Positions 38,361 to 50,347 of a stretch of 64,000 nt of DNA are shown here, piece by piece. Position numbers and translations under genes: made by a program. The notes under the pieces were generated by a model, which saw only the letters and a list, made by a program, of their open reading frames with translations, had not been told where the DNA came from and did not search any database. Numbering within the stretch: the first letter of the stretch is position 1; each line of letters starts with the position of its first letter. Location of the stretch: the NCBI GenBank assembly GCA_029204045.2, contig CM055080.1, positions 4,323,133 to 4,387,132 on the forward strand. Reading direction: 5' to 3'. This DNA is from Tillandsia leiboldiana (taxonomy: Eukaryota > Streptophyta > Magnoliopsida > Poales > Bromeliaceae).

Positions 38361-39226
38361 CTACAACTTTCTCCTCAAATTCTTGTTATGCTTTGCCAAT
38401 TTCTTAGAATCCTTTAACAATTTATGGTAGGCAAAAGTAAAGTCTTCACCTTCAGAATCGCTCGGTTCATTATCCGATGCAGTTTTTTCATTCAATGAGG
38501 AGATGGATAATGAACCTGAGGTAGTCGATGAGAAGCACATGAAAGGTGAAGTTGTGGACGCAATAAATGCCGTGGCGTTGTTATCCTCATTACTAGAAGG
38601 CGACTCATTGGAGGAGAAAGAATCATCCCACGTGATGACTTGCATTGACTTCTTCTTTGACGGATTCTTGTTGGGACACTCCGTTGATATATGGCCAAAA
38701 TCTCTGCATTTGAAGCACTGGATTTGTCCCTCGGTGTTCTTCTTGTCCTTTGAAGAACCCTCTTGCTTTCTTGATTTATAACTTGAAAATCCTTTGCCTT
38801 TCTTGGACTTAATGAAGGATGATGATTTGCTTGAATTTTCCCTTCTAAAGCTTCGGCGAAATTTTCTTGTCAAGAATGCAAGCTGTTTCTCGAAATTCTT
38901 CATTGATAGATCATCATCAGCGTCTAAGGAGGATGAATCCGCGTCTTCTTCTTTTGTTGATTTCAATGCAAAACCTGAAGACTTAGAAGAAGAGGAAGGC
39001 TTTCCAGATGAATAGTTAGTAGGAAAAGTCATTTCATAAGTTTGAAGTGCATCAACTAATTCTTCTACTTTGATCTCGTCCGGGTGTTTTACTGTTTCAA
39101 TGGCTGCAACCTTAGAGCGAAATCTTTCGGGAAGAGTTCTCAAAATCTTTCTTACAACTTTCGATTCTGAAATTTTTTCTCCCAAGTTAGCACATGTATT
39201 CACGATGTCTTGTAATCGTGTATAAT
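38361..39226 (-). pseudogene. Copia gag, C-terminal part with zinc knuckle
   Basis: Nucleocapsid part of gag. LRTLPERFRSKVAAIE and VEELVDALQTYE are typical copia gag blocks, and the CX2CX4HX4C knuckle is CFKCRDFGHISTEC. The upstream part of the same protein lies at 44049-44204 and 48160-48419, displaced by two insertions. Confidence 0.85.
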
Positions 39227-42200
39227 TGTCACGCCCCGAGTTCGAAAATAGAGTCTATTTTTTTTTTTTTTATCAGAGTTTTAAAACCAGCCAGGGCACG
39301 ACAGACCGCCACATATATAGAAAATTTTCAATCCCCTTGGATTGAGCCTTTTCTATACATGCACGGCTAAGCACGGCCAATACCAGAGTAGTCTAAACTA
39401 CACACTAACTATAATAGATTACAAAAGATTATTATTTAACATTTACAACAACCTATTCAATTACATGTTTACAACTGGTAAAATTTCAGTGGTTGCCAAG
39501 GGTCAAAGCTATCTCGATAACCTCACCAACACGTCCCGACATCCCAGCACCCGACCGACCTGAAAAATGGTCACCCAGGGGGTGTGAGATACATCGACAG
39601 TGTATCCCAGTGGTCACGACGAGCCGAGAAATAGCAAATCGTACCTACTGGCATACAATAACTAGCGGATAGTAAGAGTCATTAGGTAAGGCAAATATCA
39701 TAAGCAGATACTGGCAGGAAACATAATCATGATTCTGAGCATAAATAGGTACTGAACTACTGAAGTAAAAGCATGCTGATATAGATACTGAATCAAGAAC
39801 TGAGAAATCATAAGAGTATAATGATTAAGCATGCTAAGTAGGTAATCAATGCATCAATGGTAGAATAACCAAATACCCAATCGAAGCCACCATGTTGGTC
39901 AACAAGACCTCAGGGAAAAACGCCGAATAATCATGAATACAGTGCAGAGCATATATCAGGGTATTGAAAACTAAAACAAGAGCATGCTGGTATAACGACT
40001 GGATGAAACTGAACAAACACTGGGCAATCATAAGAGTATGATGTAAAGTAGATTTTAAACAGGCAATTATGCATCAAAGGTAGAACAACCAAGTACCTAA
40101 TCAAAGCCACCATATTGGTCAATAAGACCTCAGGGAAAACTCGCCGAACCTGGCACCAACCTGGCTGACATACTCCGGCACCCTCGGGCACTAACCTGGG
40201 AGTCAACACTCCGGCACCCTTGGGCACTAACTTGGGAGTCACGGGTCATACACCAGACCACTTTACCGGTAAAGAACACAGTGATGAGGGGCCTAACCAT
40301 CAGTGTTCGTGAAGTACAGCAATGCGGGCGATCATCATGCGAATGCTCAAACTCACGGTCCACAGACCGGGTAATCGGCAACAAGCCGGAAAATCCCAAC
40401 AGGGATGCAATAGCAGAAAGCCAACAAATCTCGACTCATGGTAAACGGCAACAAGCCGGGAAAATCCCAACATGGATGCAATAGCAGAAACCAACTGATC
40501 TCGACTCATGCAATAAAAATGCAGGAAACAATAACTGATCAATCACATATGGCAAATGGCAAGAATAATCAGGAAATACTGATAAGCGAGTAAATGTGTG
40601 ATAACTAACTAATGACCAATCAGGCATGGCAAATGTCCAGGATAAGGATCATAATATCTGATAGCAAGCTAAAGATCAATCGAGCATGGCAACATATAAG
40701 CTAGCAAGCTAAGGATCAATCAAGCATGGCAACATATAGGCTGATAACTGATACTGATCAATGAATCAAGCAGATATAGCAATATAAAAGTGATGCTGAT
40801 CAATAGAAAGAGCAGGCTCAACAAGGAAATCTAGGCTATCACAAGAACAGGGGCCGACCAATTATGATACCCCAGAGGGCCGAAATGATAAAGCCCGGAC
40901 CAAAGATAAACCCACCTGTCTGCAGGCGAACTAACAACTCCAACGGTATGCTCGAAGGCTAGAGCTAAACCGTGCCAACCTGAATCATAAACATTGATCA
41001 GGGAACAACTCACACCCAAATCACAGACCCACTATTCTCACACGACTTAAACCTGGATCTTTTCCAGATTAACGCGACTCGCCGAAAATTCACCGTTCGG
41101 CCCACTTTGATCCGAACAGCACTTACAGATTTCCGAATTTAACGAAACCTGACGTGCAGCCTCAGAATGTTTAAACATTAATGTTTGGCAATTTACATCT
41201 TGCTAAACACAACCCTACGCTCAAATGTTGCCAAAATACCAAAATGCCCCTCCCGAAAATTCAATTTAGATTTCCAGGAGATACGGGCACCAACCCTTTG
41301 CCGCTGGCTCAACCAGATTCTACTGAGACACATCAGACAGCTAGGCGGAACCGCCGCAATTTCTCGAATTGCGCGATTGCCACCGGGGTGCCATTAAACC
41401 GACGATTTTGCTGATTTACGGACCAATAATCAATTTCTGCTCAATGAGAGCCATTGGATCCCTAACGAAAAGCTTAGAGATCATGGAGACACTGCCCGAG
41501 ACAGCACGTGAGGTTACAATTGTGTTTAGACCCCTAGGGTTTCCAAAAATCGTATTTTTATGCGTACTTGAGAGCCGTTTTCGCTCGTTCTAATTATTGG
41601 AACATCATTTTAACGAACCGTCACCACTATTTGGTGGCCCTCGACTTGCTGGACACCATGCTCACCATTTGGCAGCAGTGCGAGTCCCGAGGAAAACTTC
41701 GGCCCATGAATTACTTGCTAACATAGGCTAAATTGCATTTTTAATTTTTCTACTCGACCAAAACAATTTCTGAGGTGAGCATCGCGTTCAGTGACCTCAA
41801 ATTAGCCAGAAGCTCACTGTCGCGAAGTTGCTAAGTTGCCAAAACAGCCCCGGGGTCAATTGCACCCACATAAGCCACCATTTACTAAAACTTTACTTTC
41901 TGCTTATGCAAACAGCAAAGCAGCTTGAGCATTATGCTCAGTACATCACAGGGACACTAGGGCTCACTCAAGTGCATCCTAGTTGCTGCTGGGTCAACAG
42001 ATCCAAGCCCCGAGCTCTCTAATGGCCATGGATGCTCCACACTTTGATCCACTCAGTCAAAATTGCAACTGAAGTGAGCATCAAGCTCAGGGGATCATGT
42101 GGAGATAAGGGCTCACTTTCTGGATGGTTACAAGTAGCCAAAATAAGATGGGGCTTCTCTCGGGCATTTCCCCGAACACTTGGTGGGCATCAATGCTTAA

Positions 42201-44043
42201 TACACAACCTTGAGGCCATTAATGGTGAAACTTCATTCAAGAGCTCTGGGCCACATGCAACAGCACCAGTAGGTTCCTCTTGACCCCACAAAGCTCACTA
42301 GACCCATGACTGACGGCGAGACACGGCGGCGGCGGCGGCGGAGCAAGCTCGGCCCAAGCTTCCACCATTAATGGTGGATCTCTACCAAAGCTGCATGGAC
42401 TCCATGCAAGGGCATGGATGGAATCAATTTGATCCCAGAAAGCTTCCCAGCCATGTCTTCCCCGACGGCGACGGCCGGATAGCCGGCCACCACCCTTGAG
42501 CTCAAGCTCGGGTCATCCATGGCAACCCAGCTTTTGGGCTGCATGGATGCCATGCAAAGGCATGGTTGGACTCTAAATGGTCCCATGAAGCTTCTCGGCC
42601 TAGTACCCGGCGGTGGGGAGCGTCGCCGGCGCCGGAGCAAGAGGCTCGGCCAAACCGGAAAAACCCGAAAACTAGGGCTTCGGTTTGCGGCTCACCCACT
42701 TGACCAAACTCTACCAAATTTGGTAGAGATGATCCTTATCTCCTACAGTCCAAGGCCTTCATTTTATCTTTGTGTTTGAGCCACTGGTTGCGACGCTCGA
42801 CAGCGGCGGAGCTACTTAGGGTTCCGGAGAACAGTTTTCTCTCGCCGGCAACCGGGGCCTTCCCAGGAGTTTGGACTTGACAGGGAGCATATCATGACAC
42901 TACAGAGTTGACTTCCAAGGGTCCCGGGTGCTAAAACCCAGAGGAAAGGAGGAACCTACCTTGCCGGAGTTGGAGAAGAAAGGTAGAAGCCGGTTCTCCT
43001 CCCCCGCGTCGCGCAGCTACCCAGCAAGCTCGGCCTCAACCTCTAGACGTAGTAGAACCTCCCAGAGAGCTCAGGGGCCAAGTTTGAAGAACTTGGAGCA
43101 ATCTTCTCTCTTCCTCTCTCACCCTCGGATTGGGCTTGTGGGGGATGTCTCCTCGGCTATCCCAGAGCTAGTGGGGAACGGTTGCCTCGCTTCAAAGCAA
43201 CCCAGGGACTTAAAATCTTCCCAAGAATGTTTGTAACCCCCCCCCCCCACGGGCAGCCAAAGAGACCCAAGCCAAAAAATATCTAAAATGCAACAATATG
43301 CTATTTGGTCCCTACACAACCACCCTCTTGCTCTAAGACCCCTACTGTAGATTCATTTTGCAGTAAGAACCCTAACCTATAAGCCTCAATTTATTTGGTA
43401 CTAGAAAAGTAGGGTTCCTCGCAAAAATACATAAATTTTTGGCTTTTTCACGCATTTCGAGACGCACGGGTCATCAAATTGAAAAACAGACTTCGCCACG
43501 ACGTCCGGCTCGTCGAGACCTTTCAAGTAGCGTATTTGCTTTCTTGATTCGGTGCTCGTATAAATTCTCGGCCCATAAAATACAGTGCATTTTACTGTAT
43601 TACACGCAGTTCGATGTACCAGAGTCGTCAAATGCAAATTTCGTCTGCACCATTGCGCTCAGAATGTTGAAATTAGCTAGAATTGACTACTCATACTGCT
43701 ATGTTTGGGTTTTAGACAGTGAAACGGCTGACGGTTGATCGAGAGGGAACCAAAATCAGGGGCTACTATTCATTTCACTATTCACTTAAGTCGTGGGCCC
43801 CGCGACTTCTTCGCTGTTTTGCGGAAGATCCGACCGTCGGATCGAAAATATGTGAATATCAATCTTTCTCGTTTCGACGAGACGGTTGCACTGCTGATCT
43901 CAGATTTTCGAGATCAGTCCCGATCAAAAGTCGATATTTTTGGACCACTTTTACACTATTAATAATCTATTTTTGTCAATTAATGAATTCCGAAAATTAT
44001 TTAAACTTTAAAAATATCCAGTTTCAAATTCACGATTATTACA
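39227..44043. mobile_element. Large solo-LTR-like element in copia gag (insertion 1)
   Basis: The 4817-bp insert starts TGTCACGCCCCGAG and ends GATTATTACA (TG...CA). It is flanked by a perfect 5-bp duplication ATAAT (39222-39226, 44044-44048). Removing it restores the gag order. No reverse transcriptase or integrase is seen, and no internal pair of LTRs was found. Very long LTRs beginning TGTCACGCCCC are known in del/Tekay-type Ty3-gypsy elements, which fits a solo LTR, though a non-autonomous element is possible. The interior is non-coding, with GC-rich parts at 42.3-43.2 kb including (CGG)n near 42325. Confidence 0.75.
39755..40150. repeat. 220-bp imperfect tandem duplication inside insertion 1
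   Basis: GCATCAATGGTAGAA at 39851 and GCATCAAAGGTAGAA at 40071 mark a 220-bp period. Similarity covers the preceding 95 and following 80 bases (GACCTCAGGGAAAA in both). Confidence 0.75.
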
Positions 44044-44048
44044 ATAAT

Positions 44049-44204
44049 AATCTGTGAAAGATTCATTTTCTGCCATATGAATAGAGTCAAACTTGCTCGT
44101 AAGTATCTGCAGTTTTTGAATCTTCACTAAACTTGTATCCTCATGTGTAACTTGTAGAGTATCCCAGATTTCTTTCGCGGTCTCACATGCCGAGACGTGA
44201 GAGA
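44049..44204 (-). pseudogene. Copia gag, middle fragment between two insertions
   Basis: Only about 156 bp of gag remain here. Minus-strand translation shows SACETAKEIWDTLQVTHE and AENESFTDYY, typical copia gag. The left cut is the ATAAT target site of insertion 1, and the right cut is the ACTCA target site of insertion 2. Confidence 0.85.
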
Positions 44205-44719
44205 ACTCAGTATCTGTCACGCCCCGGGGTCGAAACTGCGACCCGGGCTCGCCAACAGATCCGCCGCCTATACAAAACCCCGCATAGGCGAAGCGTCCAA
44301 CCTGCAAAAAAAGGGACTACAGCTAAACAGATATCAGAGCTATAAAATAAAACTGCTATAAAACTCAAAACCAACCATCTGTACAACTGGAAATAATGAT
44401 ACAATATCCAACTCCCATAAGTGATAATCATACAATATCCTCAAATACAATAATCCAAAACTCAACAGGGAGGTAAACCGAAAATAATACATCAGTGTAC
44501 ATGCTCTCAGTACAAGTCAGATCCTCATAATACAATGATCTCTCAAAAGTGGAAATAAAATAATCTACTGACTGTACTACAAATCTCCAATGTGGGGGTA
44601 CCGCTACTCTCCACAGACGGGTATGGATCTAGCTCGCGACTTCCTCGCCTTGAACAGCAACCGCAGAATCAGCAACACCCGCTAAGACTCTGCAAAACAA
44701 ATGAGAGGAAAGAAAAGAA

Positions 44720-44749
<30 letters not shown>
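44720..44749. repeat. Poly-G run (30 G)
   Basis: Uninterrupted run of 30 G. It could form G-quadruplexes, and its length may be unreliable in the assembly. Confidence 0.85.
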
Positions 44750-44750
<1 letters not shown>

Positions 44751-47294
44751 GATCACCCCCAATGGGTGTGAGAACTACACCAACACGTAGTTCTCAGTGG
44801 GTACCGCCACCAAGCCCGACGGTCTGCCCACTAAGTCTACTAGAGGCATAAGATAACAATGCAGTGAAAACTGAACAAGAAAAGCCGGAGATACTCTACA
44901 GCTACCATGCCTCCATCTATATGCTCAAATGGGGAAAACCGATGAAATATATGCAACCACTCGCACACGAGGTGCTCAATCGACCCAATCGAGCTGACTA
45001 CCACATCTGGTCCAGTCAAGCCTGCGCCTCCCTAGTGTATCAACGTAGGGTGTCCAATCGGACTAACTCGCTAACGAACAGTGGCATATGTAGGCTATAA
45101 TCGAAATCCACGCTCTCTCTCAGAACGGAAAGACTCAAGATCCTCAACATCTCGTACAACAACCCAGGACTACCGTCAACCCAAACGACTCCCAACAACA
45201 CTAGAACTGGTCTAATCCCAGCTACCAGACTCCACTCAGCACTCAGGCACGAGTGCAACAATAAAAGTATCTGCCTGAATAAACCCAATCAATGGACCAG
45301 TAAAAACTGGCACTGCCTGCTCAAACTGTCTCAAGTATCTGCTAACAGATTGACACTCACTGACCAGCACTCATCTGTTCGGTACTCACTGGCCGCTGTG
45401 TAAATTGCCTACTCCGGAGTGGCACTCGAGGGGAGCGACCCACACGAGTAAAGTACCTCTGTCACAAGTATCACGATATAGCAGGACTGGATCACGACTC
45501 TGATCAAAGTGGGAAAATCCATCCACTAAAGAAAACCCCGGTCCTCAATCAGATGCAATAGTACTCAAAAAATGGGAAACTCCATCCACTAGAGAAATTT
45601 GATACCCAATCTGATGCACAAGTACATATCTGGTCAACCGCCGAATATCCGCGGTCGCCGCAATACCCCGCCGTCCACAAACATCTACAACCTGTCCCTG
45701 ACACCAAGATCCCGGCTATACTATCCCAAACCCCTGCTCGAACCCGAGCAGCATGAACCACATGACTGACGAATAAGGAGAGAAGAAGCAAGCATGGTTT
45801 CTCCTATGTCAAGTCCCAACATGATAGTGTAGCGATAAAAGATGGCCTATCTAAATGTCCATACAAGCATGCATTTGTCCTCGAGAAAGATAAAAGATAA
45901 TATAACAAGTAGTAGCTCCACATGGTATAACCAACATGCCAAAATCACTAATCAACTACACTTGTCCATAATCCGTGATTCATAAGAATCATCTCAGGCG
46001 ATATTCGCACAAAGATACATAATCCTGCCCCATCGTATAATCAAATCTCATAAAAGACTATGTGCTAACATGGCATGCTAATAATCACATAGGGTAACAT
46101 TCCCTTAGGTAAGCTTTCCCTAATCATCAATATGGATGTCCAAATCTTGCAAGTCCTCATAATATATAACATGAATATTAATCTTGCAATTCTTTATACA
46201 ATCATCATTATAAGCTTACCTCTCAATCACAAACATTGTACCCTAAACATGCATGCATTCTATCAGATAGAATTAGAGAACCGTCCACCGGTTCTGGGGA
46301 CAAAGCAACCCACCTGAATCGCTTTCCGCAGGCAAAGCCGAAGTCGGTAAAGTGCGTAGCCACTCGCTAACAAAATCCGCCGGAACCGCACCCTCTGTAC
46401 ACGGTCGCACAAGCCTCTGCTCCAACCAACATCCCAGCCAACAATCAGTCAACACCACTAAACAACCCAAATAGCACTTGCTGTTTTTACCAACCAGCAC
46501 AAAGAACGGGATTTTTCACCTGCGTGCAGCCCTCCAAAAAATCTAGAAAAATCACGGCTGCGATCCACGCGATGAGTAGATACAAATTGAGTACTTATAC
46601 ACCTTATTCCGACACCTGTAGGCCAAGATACAAATAGAACATCGCGGTAAGCCAAACTATCCACAATCGTAATTCTGCAGAAAATCAATCCCAAAGAAGC
46701 TTAAATATCACCTTCGAATAGTCCTCCAAAAATTCCGATAAAAATACGGGTGCGTTTCTCTCGAAGCGTAGATATCGATCGAGTCCTCATACGTCTCGTT
46801 CCGATGCCCGTAGGCCGAGAAATCCCAACAATACTCCACCGCTGTCCAATACCTCGTAGCGGTACAAGGGGTCAAAAGATACCTCAGGAACCGTGCCAAA
46901 AACCCAAAATAAGGCGAGGTAATCAACACAGAAATCGAAGGCGTACCTCTCATGAACGCACTGCCGCAAAAATCAGCTCAAAAGTCCATCGGGGTAGCTC
47001 AGGGAGCCTCGCGCACTGAAAGGCGACGGAAAGAGCAACAAATGAAGGAGCGTCGAAGTGCGCCGCGTCACAGAAAACGCCGATGCCGCGGCCTCCAAAA
47101 AAGAGGGATCACCACCAGCAGCACTCGGGAAAAGGGCCAAAAGAGCAGCCAAAGGGGGCTATTTATAGCCCAAACAGAACAATTCAAATAATGCCGAATA
47201 GGTCCCCACATTCGGGCGCCCGAAATATTCGGGCGGCTACAGTACCTCCAAAATGTACCCCGAACCATCAGCGCCCGAATCCACCCTGTTGCGC

Positions 47295-47740
47295 CACGTG
47301 TCCTCGCACAGCAAACAACGAGTTCGGCCAACCCGCTCTCGACACGTGGCCGCGCCCCCGCGCTGCGCCCGCTCGCGTCAACGCCTCGGTCGGCGCGCCC
47401 ACGTGCGCGCACGTCGCGCTGCCGGCGCCCACGCCGCGCATGCGTCCCGAGGTACCAGCCGCACCCGCTCCGTGGACTGTGCCCAGTACACCATCCAATC
47501 CAAAGCTGCCACGTGTCACACCGCGCCAATGGGAAGACGCCACGTGGCACACCACTGACGCTGCACCACGCCTGCTCCGCTCCTCGTGTGGACCGAGCGC
47601 ACGTGAACCGGCCAACCATCGGCCGCCACGTGGCCCCGCCCTGGTCCATGGCTCCCCGCGCAATCCCGTAGACCGCGCCTTGCGAGCCGGCCAACCGGGA
47701 GCCGCCACGTGGCCAACCCCCGGTGCACGCCATGCACGTG
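47295..47740. promoter_or_regulatory. Cluster of nine CACGTG (G-box) palindromes
   Basis: CACGTG begins at 47295, 47343, 47400, 47510, 47541, 47600, 47627, 47706 and 47735, most within GCCACGTGG/GTC contexts. CACGTG is the core of plant bZIP/bHLH (G-box, ABRE) sites. Part of the density may follow from local imperfect repeats such as CCGGCCAACC...GCCGCCACGTGGCC. Confidence 0.6.
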
Positions 47741-48159
47741 GACCGAGCGGCCTGCGCCCCTGCCCGCAGCCGCTGCCCGCCGCCGCGCTGCCGTGCTCCG
47801 CCGCCTGCCCGACGCCGCCGGCGCTGCCCCGACCGCCGGAACAGTACCATCTTGCCTCGAAATCCGTGCTTGGGCATTCGGGCTCCGAAAAAATTAAGTA
47901 AATAGTCAATTTTCATCGTTTTCGCACGCTGAGTCCAAATCCGACATTCGTTTAGTCCAAATCCGACATTCGTTCTGTCCAATTCCGCTTCTAAAATTTG
48001 TCGAAGGCATCCAGATAAGTAGTCTTAATCCAAATTTCGCGCTGGGTCCAAACATGAGGTCCGATTTTCGCACAAACAGCTCTAACACAAAGGAAATGCC
48101 TCCAGAAGTTGCCAGACACCCTGCAAAAGCTCTGTGGAGATCCGGGTCATCACAACTCA

Positions 48160-48419
48160 GTTTGTGATAAAGCATTAAATAAAGCATTAATTCCCTTGTC
48201 GTTGTAAGAAGAAACATCTTCCTTGGTCCATTTCGACCTAGGTTTGATGGTGACAACATCATCGGTAATAATCTTAGTAGGATATGTCCATCCAAACTCA
48301 ATTGATTGCCATACTCGTTCATCAATGGAAATCAAGAACACTCTCATGCGTACTTTCCAGTAAACATAATTTGTTCCATTGAAGAACGGTGGTCTATTGA
48401 TGTTTCCACCTTCAACCAT
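48160..48419 (-). pseudogene. Copia gag, N-terminal fragment
   Basis: Begins at an ATG 20 bases after the primer-binding site. RPPFFNGTNYVYWKVRMRVF is the usual copia gag start (DUF4219/UBN2-like). It is cut at 48155-48159 by insertion 2. Confidence 0.9.
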
Positions 48420-48438
48420 TGTTTACAACCCTATTTCC

Positions 48439-48450
48439 GATCTGATACCA
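48439..48450 (-). promoter_or_regulatory. Primer-binding site (initiator Met-tRNA)
   Basis: The minus strand reads TGGTATCAGATC two bases after the 5' LTR end. It is complementary to the 3' end of initiator tRNA-Met except for slight divergence, as in most Ty1-copia elements. Confidence 0.85.
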
Positions 48451-48452
48451 CT

Positions 48453-49638
48453 TGTGGGTTATGAGATAATGGATCTAAATAAGGGAAAAACCACATAAAG
48501 GGGGGGTGAATAGGTGTAAACAATAAAAGTCGAAAATCTTTGCGTAAAAAATAACCCAATGCGGAAAATAAATAAAGTACGCAAAATTTTACGTGGAAAA
48601 CTCCGTCACAGGAGTAAAAAACTACGAGACCGATCACACGGTGAAATCCACTAAGATTAAACACGTACAAGGTGATATAACGCAACACTACGACTCAACC
48701 TTTTCCATACATTCCGAGTAGATTTTCTCTGCAGTCCACAACGCGCCTCGATCACACGATTTGCGTCCAACGCCGAATCCATGACGTCCAACCGAATCCA
48801 CGGTCTTCACCAATTTTGGTACGAATCGATCACACGAACGCACCTCGCTCCGAATCCACGAAAGCGATAGCACCTTGAATCCACAAGGCCACGCGAATCC
48901 ACGCGCCGATTGTCCTTTCAGAAATCGGTGTTTTGTTTATTGGTGGTGATGATATTTGAATACTTAGATCATATAGATAGACAAGGAAAACACCATCTAA
49001 GTATTCATCGATTTGATTCTTCGAAAGAAAAGAGATTGAAAAAACCTCGAATCAAATCAATAAATATAGAGAAAGAAAACCTAAAAATAAGACGGTGTTT
49101 ATCTTTTCTTCTCTATACGTGGATTACCTATGATCATTTTTCCGGATGTCTTTGATCCCCCTTGGGATACCCTAAAAGATAAACTTTTGGGTCTATTTAT
49201 AGGTTAGAAACGTTTTGAAAGAGGATAAGAATTGAAAACTGGCTTAACAGATTTTTTCCGACACGACGGTCCGGACTGGATTAGGCTGATCCGGACTGTC
49301 GTCTTTTTTTAGAAAATTTTCTGAAAAAACAGGTTTTGGGTCCGGACTGGATAGAGGTTGATCCGGACTGGAATTTCGCATGAACCAAACCATGTTCGTG
49401 GTCCGGACTTGATGTGGCTGATCCGGATCCAGAACATATAAAATGTTCAGTTTTGATTTTTATGCAATGAAAATTATTCCAAGTGTTTCTAAACTATAAG
49501 AATGTATTCAAATAATCAAAAATATTTTATCTAACGTACCTGATCATTCTGAATCCATTTTTCTTGAGATTGATGTATGTGATCTTCAAGTCGTCAACTT
49601 CAATCTTCAAAACTCAAGACACTTCACGAAATACGCGC
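48453..49638 (-). repeat. 5' LTR of the copia element, main part
   Basis: Homologous to 29503-30788. It is interrupted by the CACTA element; the last bases of the LTR (CAATACAAAAATTCTTAACA) resume at 60786-60805. It has lost one TCCGGA unit and one ATCTTCAAGTCG copy relative to the 3' LTR. Confidence 0.9.
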
Positions 49639-49854
49639 CACTACAACAAAATATGCCTTTTATGGTAATTTAATAGCGGCAATTATAAAATTGCCGCTAT
49701 TAAATAATTACAAATAATGCTTTAGCGGTAATTATTTTAAATTTTTAATTTTTACCGACCAATAATTCTGTGTTAAATAAATAGATGTTTGGCTATTATT
49801 TGAAAAGTGGTTTTGTGCATTTGGCTCAATAGAGCATTTAAGAAGTGATTTTGA

Positions 49855-50075
49855 TTTTTAAAATCAAAATTTAAAAATTTCAAATTTAAAATTTTAAAAA
49901 TTTAAAATTTAAAATTTAAAATTTAAAATTTAAGTTTTCAATTTTAAAGTTTAAATTTAAATTTTAAATTTTAAAATAAAATTTAAAAATTTAAAATTAT
50001 ATATTTTAATTTTTAAATTATAATTTAAAAATTTTTAAAATTTTTAAATTTTAAATTTTAAATTTCAAAATTTTA
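49855..50075. repeat. AT-rich (AAATTT)n tract in the CACTA left arm
   Basis: Low-complexity alternation of AAATTT and TTTAAA blocks with strong self-complementarity, similar in composition to 25.5-26.1 kb. Confidence 0.6.
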
Positions 50076-50079
50076 ACCC

Positions 50080-50249
50080 TGCAAACCCAACCCTCCCCTC
50101 CTTCGTGGACACCTCACGCGTTCCGAGCTCGAGCTCGAGCTCACCCGAACTCCCCACCTCCGAGCTCACGCGAACTCCCCACCTCACGCGTTCCGCGCGA
50201 ACTCGAGCTCCAGCTCTCCGAGTTCCTCTTCTTCTTCGCTCCTCTGCCA

Positions 50250-50294
<45 letters not shown>

Positions 50295-50347
50295 CACCCC
50301 ACTGCGTCGACTACTCCCAAGCAACGAAGTGCGAACGAAACCCTAAG
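50080..50347 (+). other. GC-rich block resembling a captured 5'UTR exon
   Basis: An abrupt GC-rich segment with GAGCTCGAGCTC-type repeats and a (CT)n run (50254-50292) ends in GAAACCCTAAG|GTAC, a donor-like junction. Such leaders are common in plant genes. It may be the promoter-proximal exon of a second captured gene, but no protein is recognisable. Confidence 0.3.

Larger units (their letters stand above)
44215..48154. mobile_element. Large solo-LTR-like element in copia gag (insertion 2)
   Basis: The 3940-bp insert starts TGTCACGCCCCGG and ends CCGGGTCATCACA. The target-site copy ACTCA lies at 44205-44209 and 48155-48159. Five extra bases GTATC (44210-44214) stand between the left copy and the TG end. 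It has no polymerase or integrase. It shares its first dozen bases with insertion 1, so the two are probably related. It includes a G-run (44720-44749) and a very GC-rich right end (47.2-47.9 kb). Long open frames there follow from GC content and are not taken as genes. Confidence 0.7.

Noticed and set aside
47068..47982. Long minus-strand (304 codons) and plus-strand open frames
   Set aside because: They overlap each other on both strands in very GC-rich DNA inside a solo-LTR-like insert, with no recognisable domain. Stop codons are rare there by composition.
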